Source: Bacteroidota bacterium (GTDB taxonomy: Bacteria > Bacteroidota > Bacteroidia > Bacteroidales > Prolixibacteraceae). From it: DNA of 26,921 nucleotides. The stretch lies in contig JAEWME010000210.1 in the NCBI GenBank assembly GCA_023393265.1, positions 1-26,921 on the forward strand. Direction: 5' to 3'. Both the position numbers and the translations under genes were made by a program. Shown here piece by piece: positions 6,041 through 15,020 of this stretch; positions within the stretch are counted from its first letter, which is position 1; each line of letters opens with the position of its first letter. The notes under the pieces were generated by a model. That model had not been told where the DNA came from. It ran no database searches and was given only the letters and a program-made list of their open reading frames with translations.

Positions 6041-9000
6041 CTATTTCAAATCTTTAATCAGGCATAAATAAGCATCTTCCAAAATCGGACTGGCTGGAAT
6101 GGCATCTATAGCAGGCTTTTCTTTCGACAGGAAGCGGACCCTGATCTGGTCGCCCTGTCGCATGTGGTGCGTGATGAGATGTTTGTTTTCCATTTTCTCG
6201 AAATCAGTAGCCGAAATGTCGAATTGCCAAACCATGTCTTTGGCCAGATGCACCATTTCCCAGGGTGTACCGAAATATTTCACACGACCGCGGTTAATGA
6301 CGGCCACCTGGTTACACGAACTCGAAATATCTTCGATGATGTGCGTTGAGAAGATGACTACCCTTTCGCGGCTGAGCTCTACCAGCAGGTTGCGGAAACG
6401 GATGCGTTCGCGCGGGTCGAGCCCGGCTGTTGGCTCATCAACCACCAGAATCTTTGGCAGGTGCAACAAAATTTGCGCGATACCAATTCGTTGTTTCATA
6501 CCGCCGGAATAAGAGCCAATTTTGTCGCCACGTTTTTCCCACATGTGAACAGCCTTCAGCACATATTCAATGCGTTGCGCCCTTTCGTCCTTGTCGGTGA
6601 GCCCTTTCAGGATGGCCTGATAATCGAGGAAATCTTCAGCCGACATGTTTTCGTATGTTCCGAATTCCTGCGGAAGATAACCGATCAGGCCCTGAAGCTC
6701 TTCGCGTTTCTCCTGTGTATCAATGCCGTTTATCCAGATTTTTCCGTAGCTCTGTTCCAGTATGCCGCAGATGGTGCGCATCATCGTCGATTTTCCGGCA
6801 CCGTTTGGCCCGAGCAAACCAAACATACCAGTGCCAATTTCGAGCGTGACTCCGTTAAGCACCTTGAATGGCTGGTGCTGTTTGCCAATCACCGGAATGC
6901 GTTTTACCAGGCGGAAAGTACCACGGCGTAGTCCGCCGAAACGTCCGGTAATGCGGTCGATGTTGATTTTTTCCTGGTATAGTTTTTTCGAAGTTACTGA
7001 AATGGCCAGCGCGAGGTACCACAACAGTCCAAATACGATGGTGAAGCCGAGCGTTTTGCTAATTTTCCAAACCACAATCACTTCTACAGCAGGCAGGAAC
7101 CAGAACAGGAACTTATAGACGACCCGATAAATTTTGCGATAGATGTTCTTTCCCGATCGGTCAGAAATTCCGTTCATATAAAATTCGAAAGGCTTCCACA
7201 TCCCAACTGCGAGCAAAGCGATGGCCACCGAAAGTAGCAGCGACCAGAAGGCGTTACCGAGATAGAAAAATGCGAAGTAGACCATGAAGCCAAGTAGCGG
7301 CAACTGCCAGATCAGGTAATCGAATTCGCTGATATGGAGGTATTGTTTTTCCAGACCGGCTCTGCGCCTGATTTTCTTTCCCGATTCCCATTCGCGCGAA
7401 AAGCGGCTTTCCCGGTCGTATATTTTCACCAGGTTTTGTATCCTGATGACGATTTTTTCGTTCTCGCCAATCAGTTTTGTTTGCGCTTTCCGGAGGCTGT
7501 TTAATACGAACCATGTCGATCCGGGAACCAGCACAACCAACAGTACAAAGTCGAGTGCCTGCCACAATCCTGAGTCTACTTCGAAGTAAATCAGGGCAAA
7601 ACCGGCGGCCATCAAAATAGTTTGCATCAGTTTTATCCGGAGCGTTTGCGATTTAAACCAAGCGATGGCATTTTCCAGTCCGGAATAAAAAGTTGGGATA
7701 AACACGAGCGTGAGAATGGTGCTGACCACCAGTCCGCCGATAACGACAATAGCGAATGGAGCGCCGATGGCACTGACATATTCGGCGTCGCCCATAGCAA
7801 GCGGCATCATGCCAACGACAGTCGTAATGGCGGTGATGAGGATCGGCCGCACACGCGACAATCCGGCAGTCATCAGCGCACGTGAACGCCTGAATCCGCG
7901 CTTTCGCAGAATATTGGCATAGTCTATCAGGATAATGCCATTGTTCACCACGACCCCAAGCAAAATGAGGAAGCCGGTTAACGTGTTGGCATTCAGCAAG
8001 CTGTTATTGGTGATAATAAGCGAAATGAGCGAACCGATGGCGGCCAGCGGGATGGAGAACAGCAGCACAAAAGGCGTGGCAAGCGATTCGAAGACCGACG
8101 CCATAATCATGTATATCAATATAATGGCAGCGCCGATCATCAGGTAAAACTCCGAATAGTCGGTTTCTTCGTGAACCACTTCAACGGCCACGCCAGAAGG
8201 CAGGTTGTAGTTGGCAACCAGTTGGTCGATTTCGTAGCGATAGGCTGTTAGTAATTCTTTAGAACTGCTTGCTTCGCTGATAAAACGATAATTCAGTTCA
8301 ATTTGCTTTTCCTGGTTTACTCGGTTAATTCCCGACAATCCGCTTGCATAAACAATGTTGGTAAAATCCTGAAGGTCGTGAATACCGCCATTGGCATCAT
8401 TCACCTGAAGCATCTTCAGTTCTTCCATGTTCCGGTCGGTCTTTTCCTTTTCTTCGGTGCCTTCGAGTGGTTCTTTCTGCGTGAGGATAATATCATATTC
8501 GTCGACACCTTGCTTGAACTGTACGCCCGTCGAAATTTCCTTCGAGAAAGAGTTCAGTTCTGTCATTACGTTGCTCAGCGAAATGTCGAATTCTGTCATC
8601 AGCAGCGGGTTGAAATACAGGTGAACTTCGGGCCGATTGTCAGAAACATTCAGGTTGGCCGATTGGATGGATTCCATCTGGTCGAGGAAATATTTCAGGT
8701 CTTCACCAACCGATTGCAATTGTTTGAAATCCTGCCCTTTCAGTACAATTTTCTCTTCGTCGGTGCCAATGCCCATCATTTTCTGGAAAGCACCCATCAT
8801 GTTCCGGCTCCCGCCCTGAAAACTGCGGGTGCTTTGCGTTTGTTCGAACGAGATCGACGAAGCTTTAATACCTTTTGTGCGGTCGTTGATGTCGTTTTTT
8901 ATTTCGGCGAAGGAGCGGTCGGCTACTTTTTCGTAGTCGTCTTTTAACTTGATGGTTACCACCGCGTCTTCTTCTTCAATTTTACTGACTACATCCTGCT

Positions 9001-10759
9001 TCTCGCCCAGGTCGTCCAGTTTCTTTTCTATCTCCTGAACGGTTTGGTCAGTCGTTTCGAGTGACGAACCCGAAGGCATGGTTACATACAGCCTGATCTC
9101 CTTGTTTTCTACTTCGCGCAGTGAACTCACACTCACCGCGAGGCTCACAAAAATGGCCAGGAAGAAAATGGTGACACCGCCCAAAATGGTGCCCAGCGGA
9201 TTGCGCATACACGACTTCAGAACAACCAGGTAAATCTGTACCATGCGCAGGTTGGTTGTCACTTTTTCGAAGAAGATATTTTTTGCTACCTGTCGTTTGA
9301 GCAGCGCATACGAAGCCATTGGCACCAGCAACAGGGCTACCGCCAGCGAAACCAGCAACGTCGAAATAATCGAGATTCCCACGTTGTAGCCGAGCATCAC
9401 GGCGAAAAAGTTGTCGGAAAATACAAAGGGCAGGAAAACCACGATGGTCGTCAGTGTGGCTGCAAAAACCGAGCGCCACACCTCTGTCGTTCCCTGCACT
9501 ACTGCCTGCAGCGGGGGCGCACCTTTCCCTGCAAGCCGGTATATATTCTCCAGCACAACCACACTGTTGTCAAGCAGCATCCCAATGGCAAGCGCCATTC
9601 CAACCAGCGTGAGGCTGTTGAGGGTGATGCCGAAAGCATAGAAAAGGTTGAAAGAAGTAAAGATGGAAATCGGGATCGCAAGTGCGATGAAGGAGACAAT
9701 CCGGATGTTTTTCAGGAAAATCCACAGCACGAAAATGGCCATCACGCCTCCCGCGAGCGCCAGTTCTATGATCTGGTCGATGTTCTTTTCCATCTGGTCA
9801 GCCGAATTACTGATTTCGGCTATCTCAATTTCTTTGGTCGCCATCTTTTCGTTGAGCTGGGCCACTATTTTTCGGGTGGCTTTCGACAAGTCGATGAGGT
9901 TGGCCTGCGAGTCGTTCACCAGCAAAATCGTCACGGCATCTTTTCCATTTACACGGCTGAACGAGGTTTCTTCCTTCACGCCGAAGCGCACCTGTGCCAC
10001 ATCTTTCAGGAGGATCGGCCCATCGGCCACCACCAGGTTTTCGATGTCGTCGACCTTGGTATATTCTGCTGTTACGTGTACAAAATACTGCGTCGTTTTT
10101 TCTTTCAGGTTGCCAACATACGTTCGCGAACGCGAGTTTTGCGACAGCACCGACCTGATTTTGGCTGCTGTGATGTGGTAAGCCTCGCAGGCTTTGGTGT
10201 CGAGAATAATTTCGATCGACTTTTGTTTCCCGCCATACACGTTCACCGAGGCAATTCCGTCGATGTTTTCGAGGTCAGGTTTTATTTCCTGATCGACCAG
10301 CGTTCGCACCCTGTCGATACCACCTTCGCCACGGGCCTGCAATTCCATGAACTGGCTGTTCATCTGCTGAAGGTCGACTTTGGCTACATTCACGCGCACA
10401 TTTTCGGGCATCGACGACTGCAACTCGTTGATCTTTTCCTGAAGTTTCAGGTAGGCATATTTGAATTTGACATTCTTTTGGTAATAAACCACAATGGACG
10501 CCATGCGGGAGTTGACATTCGATTCAATCGACTCAATCCCTTCGAGCGTGCCGATTGCCCCTTCCAGCGGAACCACAACCTGCGACTCCATGTGTTCGGG
10601 CGCCATCTCTGTTCCTGCTGTTGCCTGAACATAGAGGAACGGCAATTCTGCATTGGGCAATAATTCAACCTGAAGCTGCCTGTACGAGACGTAACCCAAA
10701 ACGGTTAGTCCCAGAAACAACATGCTGATCAGAGTTTTTCGCTGTATGATGAATTTCAT
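6041..10759 (-). CDS. RND efflux permease fused to a membrane linker and an ABC ATPase
   Basis: A single uninterrupted 1572-residue product. Residues about 1-1030 are a complete RND permease: N-terminal QRKTLISMLFLG helix, two porter regions, and twelve membrane segments. The TM4 motif GMLLDNSVVVLENI has the conserved Asp at 397 but Asn after it, and the TM10 motif VVVNNGIILID has Asn where AcrB has Lys940. Residues about 1043-1086 add two helices. IVIRIQNLVKIY (1103-1114) looks like the first strand of an ABC ATPase. Four more helices follow at roughly 1148-1168, 1171-1190, 1217-1234 and 1238-1257. From F1298 there is an ABC ATPase with Walker A GPNGAGKS (1317-1324), Q-loop Q1364, signature SYSGGM (1416-1421), Walker B VVDE (D1441, E1442) and H-loop His1473. 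All catalytic motifs are intact. It lies 19 bp after a second RND gene and 13 bp before an ABC-2 permease. The domains are certain; the joint mechanism is unknown. Confidence 0.93.
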   Translation of the reverse strand: MKFIIQRKTLISMLFLGLTVLGYVSYRQLQVELLPNAELPFLYVQATAGTEMAPEHMESQVVVPLEGAIGTLEGIESIESNVNSRMASIVVYYQKNVKFKYAYLKLQEKINELQSSMPENVRVNVAKVDLQQMNSQFMELQARGEGGIDRVRTLVDQEIKPDLENIDGIASVNVYGGKQKSIEIILDTKACEAYHITAAKIRSVLSQNSRSRTYVGNLKEKTTQYFVHVTAEYTKVDDIENLVVADGPILLKDVAQVRFGVKEETSFSRVNGKDAVTILLVNDSQANLIDLSKATRKIVAQLNEKMATKEIEIAEISNSADQMEKNIDQIIELALAGGVMAIFVLWIFLKNIRIVSFIALAIPISIFTSFNLFYAFGITLNSLTLVGMALAIGMLLDNSVVVLENIYRLAGKGAPPLQAVVQGTTEVWRSVFAATLTTIVVFLPFVFSDNFFAVMLGYNVGISIISTLLVSLAVALLLVPMASYALLKRQVAKNIFFEKVTTNLRMVQIYLVVLKSCMRNPLGTILGGVTIFFLAIFVSLAVSVSSLREVENKEIRLYVTMPSGSSLETTDQTVQEIEKKLDDLGEKQDVVSKIEEEDAVVTIKLKDDYEKVADRSFAEIKNDINDRTKGIKASSISFEQTQSTRSFQGGSRNMMGAFQKMMGIGTDEEKIVLKGQDFKQLQSVGEDLKYFLDQMESIQSANLNVSDNRPEVHLYFNPLLMTEFDISLSNVMTELNSFSKEISTGVQFKQGVDEYDIILTQKEPLEGTEEKEKTDRNMEELKMLQVNDANGGIHDLQDFTNIVYASGLSGINRVNQEKQIELNYRFISEASSSKELLTAYRYEIDQLVANYNLPSGVAVEVVHEETDYSEFYLMIGAAIILIYMIMASVFESLATPFVLLFSIPLAAIGSLISLIITNNSLLNANTLTGFLILLGVVVNNGIILIDYANILRKRGFRRSRALMTAGLSRVRPILITAITTVVGMMPLAMGDAEYVSAIGAPFAIVVIGGLVVSTILTLVFIPTFYSGLENAIAWFKSQTLRIKLMQTILMAAGFALIYFEVDSGLWQALDFVLLVVLVPGSTWFVLNSLRKAQTKLIGENEKIVIRIQNLVKIYDRESRFSREWESGKKIRRRAGLEKQYLHISEFDYLIWQLPLLGFMVYFAFFYLGNAFWSLLLSVAIALLAVGMWKPFEFYMNGISDRSGKNIYRKIYRVVYKFLFWFLPAVEVIVVWKISKTLGFTIVFGLLWYLALAISVTSKKLYQEKINIDRITGRFGGLRRGTFRLVKRIPVIGKQHQPFKVLNGVTLEIGTGMFGLLGPNGAGKSTMMRTICGILEQSYGKIWINGIDTQEKREELQGLIGYLPQEFGTYENMSAEDFLDYQAILKGLTDKDERAQRIEYVLKAVHMWEKRGDKIGSYSGGMKQRIGIAQILLHLPKILVVDEPTAGLDPRERIRFRNLLVELSRERVVIFSTHIIEDISSSCNQVAVINRGRVKYFGTPWEMVHLAKDMVWQFDISATDFEKMENKHLITHHMRQGDQIRVRFLSKEKPAIDAIPASPILEDAYLCLIKDLK

Positions 10760-10778
10760 CCGGGAATAGGTTAATTGG

Positions 10779-13700
10779 TTAAATAGCTTCCGGCGTATCG
10801 TCTTTTCTCCTGAACTTGTCTTTTAAACCATCAAATACGTCGAACACACATGGTATCACGATGAGCGACATGATAGTTGAAGTGACCAGACCGCCGATCA
10901 CGGCCAAAGCCATTGGGGCGCGGAGCGAAGCGCTTTCGCCAAAACCGAAGGTTAGTGGCAGCAAAGCCAGGATGGTCGTGAGTGTGGTCATCATAATCGG
11001 CCGTATTCGCTGTTGCCCGGCCTGTTTGATGGCTTCAATCCTTGGCAGCCCGTCTTTTTGTAACTGCAGCGTTCTGTCGACGAGCAGGATGGAGTTGTTC
11101 ACCGCAATACCAACCAGCATGATGATCCCGATGATGGCCATGATGTTCATGGTCATATTCAGGATAAAGAATGTGAGGATGGATCCCACCACCGCCACCG
11201 GTATGGTGAGCAGGATGGTGAACGGATGCAGCAGCGACTCGAACTGGGACGCCAGCACCATGAATACGAGAATAATCGAGAGAAGCATCGCAAAACTCAA
11301 AGCGTTCATCGATTCCTGCCGTTTTTCTTCTTCTCCGGTGATTTTTATTTTGTAGTCGGTCGGAAGGGCAATACCGGCAATGGCTTTGTTGATTTTGCCC
11401 ACCATCTTGTCGAGGGCAACGTCTTTGTCCATGTACCCGGTTATTTTTCCTATCCGCACCTGGTTCCTCCTGAAGATTTCCTTCGGAGAGGTTCCTTCTT
11501 TAATTTCTGCAATTTCATTCACCCGAATGACCTGCGTGCCGTTTTTGATGACCATGTCTGAGATGTCTGTCAGTCCTTTCTCCGGCATTTTGATGGTGAT
11601 GTCTTCCATCCCACCGCCACGTTCCACCTGCCCCGAGCTTTTGCCGCTCAACTGGTCCTGAATCTGGGAAACGACGTTGGCAACGCTAAGGTTGAATATT
11701 CCGGCCCTCATGCGGTCGACAACAATCTCAATTTCAGGAGCGCCTCCTTCCATCGATTCTTCGAGGTTGTACAATTCAGGAATATCCTGAACGGCTTTTT
11801 TTACCTGGCCCGACAAATCCTGAATAACATCGAGGTCCTGTCCCTGAATTTCGATGACTACCGGCGCTTCGTCGATGCCCATCAGGCCGCCCAGTGCGGT
11901 CTGGTCCTGCACATATTTTAGTTCGGTGTCGGGTAACTGGCCGATGCCTTGAGAGATCGACTCGATTGCAGCGGCTGATCCTCCCGGAACATTCGGTTTC
12001 AGGATAATTTTAACAGTGGCTGTATTTTCTCCCTGGAAAATGGCATCCTGCGTTTCGAGCAAACCGGTCGACGGACCGATTTGGCAGAAAGTTGTTTCGA
12101 GCTTATCGCCCAGAATTTCGCGGATCATCGTTTCGAGGTTGGCAACAGCATCCGAGGTTCGCTGCAATCGCGTTCCTTCAGGCATCTTTACTTCAATGCT
12201 AAACTGGTTGGTTTCCGATTTCGGCATAAACTCGGTTCCTATAAATGGCAGCACCAGCGCCGAAAGCCCAAAGAGTGCCACTGTTGCAAGAATGACCAGC
12301 CATTTGTGTTTTACCACATTGCCCAGAAACTTGCCATATCCTTTAATCTGAACTGATTTCGAAGTGGCTGGTTTTCTGCTGTTTTTATAAAAATAATTGA
12401 ACAGCATCGGGATAAACAGTGTGGCGATAACAAGCGACGACAACAGCGAGAAAGTGATTGTCCAGGCCTGGTCGCGGAACAACTCGCCCGATGCCCCGTG
12501 CAGGTACACGATTGGCAGAAAGACGACAATGGTTGTGATGGTCGAAGAGGTGATAGCCCCGCTTACCTGCGATGTTCCTTCGATGGCCGCTTCTTTCACC
12601 GACAGGCCTTGTTCCCGTAGCCTGAAAATATTTTCCATGACCACAATGGCATTGTCGACGAGCATACCGGCGCCCAGGGCCAGGCCACCCAACGTCATAA
12701 TGTTCAGCGTAAGTCCGTTGAAATACATCAGGTTGAAAGTGGCAATAATGGAAATCGGCATGGCAAGACTCACAATCATCGTTGTGCCAATCCTCCGGAG
12801 GAAGACAAACAGCACGACCACGGCAAGGAAAATACCCATCATGGCAGTGCTTTCAACTTCATCGATGGCATTGCTGATGAATGTTCCCTGGTTCGAAATG
12901 ATGGTCATTTTATAGCCTGGCAAAGCTTTTTCCATGTCTTTCAGGGCTTTGGTAATGTCTTCGACAGCCTTCACCGTATTGAACCGTGTTTCTTTATATA
13001 CCGAAAGTCCAAGGCAACGGTTGCCGTTCATCCTGACGATGTTTTCAGGATCTTTGTTGCCGAAACTTACTTTGGCGACTTCGCGCAGGTAAATCGGTGC
13101 CTTGTCGGCCTGCGTGTCGGTTGAACTAATCGATTTATACCCGACAATGATATTTTCAAAGTCGCTCAGGTCGGTGAGCAGGCTCAATCCTTTTACCACA
13201 TATTTCATCCCCATTTCGGTGATCGAACCGCCCGAAATGCTTTGATTGAAACTCTGGATACGGGTGTTCAACTCATCAAGTGTCAGGCCAAAAGCATCGA
13301 GCAAATACTGGTTGGTTTCAATCAGTACTTCGCTTTCTTCGGCTCCCGAAACTTCTACTTCAGCAATTCCTTCAAGTCTCACCAGCTCGTTCCGAATGTA
13401 GTTTTCTGCTACTTTTCGGAGCTCGTTCATGTCGGTGATGCTTTCGTGCGAAAGGGCAATCACCATTACCGGAGTGGTGTTGGGATCGTGCTGGGTGATG
13501 TTCAGTTCGTCGAGTGTTTGGTTCTGGGCAAACGAACTGGCCGCTTTCTGAAGGTCGAGAAAAGCCTCGTCCATGTCTTTTGTCCAGGCATATTCAACGG
13601 TGATCTTGGCCGTTCCGACTTTCGATACCGACGAAACCTGCACCACGTCTGATTGCCTGATGGCCAGCGCTTCGAGGTTTTCTACAAACTGCTTTTCCAT

Positions 13701-13877
13701 TTCTTCCGGCGGTCGTTCACCCGATTTGATTTCGATGAACAAACGCGGGTTGTTTATCTCCGGAAAAAGATCGATGCCCAGCTTGTCGAAGGAAATATAT
13801 CCGAGCAGCACAACTGCCAGAATCACCATCAGGATGGTAACCGGGAAGTTGACTGCAAATTGTGTTAATTTCTTCAT
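10779..13877 (-). CDS. RND efflux transporter permease subunit
   Basis: Inner-membrane proton-driven pump of the AcrB/SwrC type, 1032 residues, the normal length. It has the N-terminal helix (FPVTILMVILAVVLLGYIS), the FPEINNP start of the porter domain, two large periplasmic loops and twelve membrane segments. TM4 reads GAGMLVDNAIVVMENI with Asp408 in the position of the essential AcrB Asp407, but Asn instead of the second Asp. TM10 reads VGIAVNNSILLVDR with Asn instead of the AcrB Lys940. These variants are common in pumps outside the classical HAE1 group. It lies 70 bp after the adaptor gene and directly before the RND-ABC fusion, so the two RND proteins could form a mixed complex. Substrate cannot be deduced. 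Confidence 0.95.
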   Translation of the reverse strand: MKKLTQFAVNFPVTILMVILAVVLLGYISFDKLGIDLFPEINNPRLFIEIKSGERPPEEMEKQFVENLEALAIRQSDVVQVSSVSKVGTAKITVEYAWTKDMDEAFLDLQKAASSFAQNQTLDELNITQHDPNTTPVMVIALSHESITDMNELRKVAENYIRNELVRLEGIAEVEVSGAEESEVLIETNQYLLDAFGLTLDELNTRIQSFNQSISGGSITEMGMKYVVKGLSLLTDLSDFENIIVGYKSISSTDTQADKAPIYLREVAKVSFGNKDPENIVRMNGNRCLGLSVYKETRFNTVKAVEDITKALKDMEKALPGYKMTIISNQGTFISNAIDEVESTAMMGIFLAVVVLFVFLRRIGTTMIVSLAMPISIIATFNLMYFNGLTLNIMTLGGLALGAGMLVDNAIVVMENIFRLREQGLSVKEAAIEGTSQVSGAITSSTITTIVVFLPIVYLHGASGELFRDQAWTITFSLLSSLVIATLFIPMLFNYFYKNSRKPATSKSVQIKGYGKFLGNVVKHKWLVILATVALFGLSALVLPFIGTEFMPKSETNQFSIEVKMPEGTRLQRTSDAVANLETMIREILGDKLETTFCQIGPSTGLLETQDAIFQGENTATVKIILKPNVPGGSAAAIESISQGIGQLPDTELKYVQDQTALGGLMGIDEAPVVIEIQGQDLDVIQDLSGQVKKAVQDIPELYNLEESMEGGAPEIEIVVDRMRAGIFNLSVANVVSQIQDQLSGKSSGQVERGGGMEDITIKMPEKGLTDISDMVIKNGTQVIRVNEIAEIKEGTSPKEIFRRNQVRIGKITGYMDKDVALDKMVGKINKAIAGIALPTDYKIKITGEEEKRQESMNALSFAMLLSIILVFMVLASQFESLLHPFTILLTIPVAVVGSILTFFILNMTMNIMAIIGIIMLVGIAVNNSILLVDRTLQLQKDGLPRIEAIKQAGQQRIRPIMMTTLTTILALLPLTFGFGESASLRAPMALAVIGGLVTSTIMSLIVIPCVFDVFDGLKDKFRRKDDTPEAI

Positions 13878-13947
13878 TCGTTTAGTTTCTAAAATGTTTG
13901 AATGTTGCCTTCCGGAGTGGAAAAGTCATTTTGCTCCGGAAAAACGT

Positions 13948-15006
13948 TTACTTCACAATTTTAACCTTCGAGCGGTTTTTCAGGGTCTCGAAACCTTTAA
14001 CTACCAGCCGGTCGTTCACCTGCAATCCGGAGGTAACTTCGGCCTGGGTCTGGTTTTCGAAACCAATGGTAATGCGTTTTTCTTCGGCTGTTCCTTTATC
14101 CACCGTAAAGACGGTTTTGCCGCGCTGGTTCGAAATGATAATTTCCTTCGGGATAACAATCACACTGTCGTGGCGGGCCAGCACAATGTCGGCTTTGGCA
14201 AACATTCCGGGGCGTAGCTTCAGGTCGGGATTATCGATGGCGATGACGCCTTTAAATGTGCGTGTTTCGGTGCTGATGGCAGGAGAAAGTTCCTTCACCT
14301 TGCCATGCAATGTATCGTTGGGCAGGGTGTAGTTCATAATTCTCACCGGTTGATCGATCTGTACTTCGCCGATGTATTTCTCCGGAAGATTCACATCGGT
14401 GGTCATCACGCTGTAGTCCATCAGGCTCACAACAGCAGCTCCCGAAGCGACCTGTGTGCCGTTTGTGATGGCAGTTATGTCGGTAATCACTCCTTTAAAA
14501 GGCGCTTTGATTTTCATTTTGGCGAGTTGCAGGTTTGCCCGTTCGAAATCGTACCTGGCATTGGTGTAGCTAACTTCCGAGTTGCGATAGTCGAGTTGAG
14601 TTACACCGCCTTTTTCGAAGAGCGACTGCTGTTTTTTCATGTTTTGCTCCGAAATCTCCAGGTTCAGCTTTTTACTGTCGAGCCCGATTCCGTTTACATA
14701 TTCTTCGTCCTCCAGTTCTATGATGGTTTGCCCGTTATCTACAATGTCGCCCAGCGCAAAAGGCCGGTGTGTCCTGGGGTTGGTCAGCAGTTTATACTTT
14801 CCGGCCATCTCGGTGCTGAGGGTGGTTTTTTTCGTGGCGTTGAGCGTTCCGGTCGTATTAATGATCTTTTCGATCGAAGAAGGTTTGATGTCGGTTACCG
14901 AAACGGGCACTGCCAGCTCGGTGGTTGTGGTGTTAGGCTGGTTGTTACAGGAACTTGCAATTCCCGCCAGAGCAATGATTGCGAAAAGTTGGTAAAATGA
15001 TTTCAT
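13948..15006 (-). CDS. Periplasmic adaptor (membrane fusion) lipoprotein of an RND system
   Basis: HlyD/AcrA-type adaptor that bridges the RND pump and the TolC channel. The 352-residue product starts with a lipoprotein signal ending IASSC, so Cys20 is the probable lipidation site, anchoring it in the membrane. The lipoyl-like half-motifs flank a helical hairpin: VDNGQTIIELED before it and MKIKAPFKGVITDI after it. The hairpin (about residues 120-165) is short. The beta-barrel segment LRPGMFAKADIVLA and the C-terminal VNDRLVVKGFETLK are typical of the family. It starts 14 bp after the TolC-like gene. Confidence 0.93.
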   Translation of the reverse strand: MKSFYQLFAIIALAGIASSCNNQPNTTTTELAVPVSVTDIKPSSIEKIINTTGTLNATKKTTLSTEMAGKYKLLTNPRTHRPFALGDIVDNGQTIIELEDEEYVNGIGLDSKKLNLEISEQNMKKQQSLFEKGGVTQLDYRNSEVSYTNARYDFERANLQLAKMKIKAPFKGVITDITAITNGTQVASGAAVVSLMDYSVMTTDVNLPEKYIGEVQIDQPVRIMNYTLPNDTLHGKVKELSPAISTETRTFKGVIAIDNPDLKLRPGMFAKADIVLARHDSVIVIPKEIIISNQRGKTVFTVDKGTAEEKRITIGFENQTQAEVTSGLQVNDRLVVKGFETLKNRSKVKIVK

Positions 15007-15020
15007 ATCAGGGTTTGTTT

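Noticed and set aside
8303..8947. Long plus-strand open frame opposite the RND-ABC fusion, and similar ones at 9648-10181, 10076-10663, 2004-2645 and 23752-24372
   Set aside because: They are antisense to strongly supported genes, have compositions unlike real proteins (runs of Ser, Arg, His, Phe), and show no recognisable domain. They are by-products of the codon use of the real genes.
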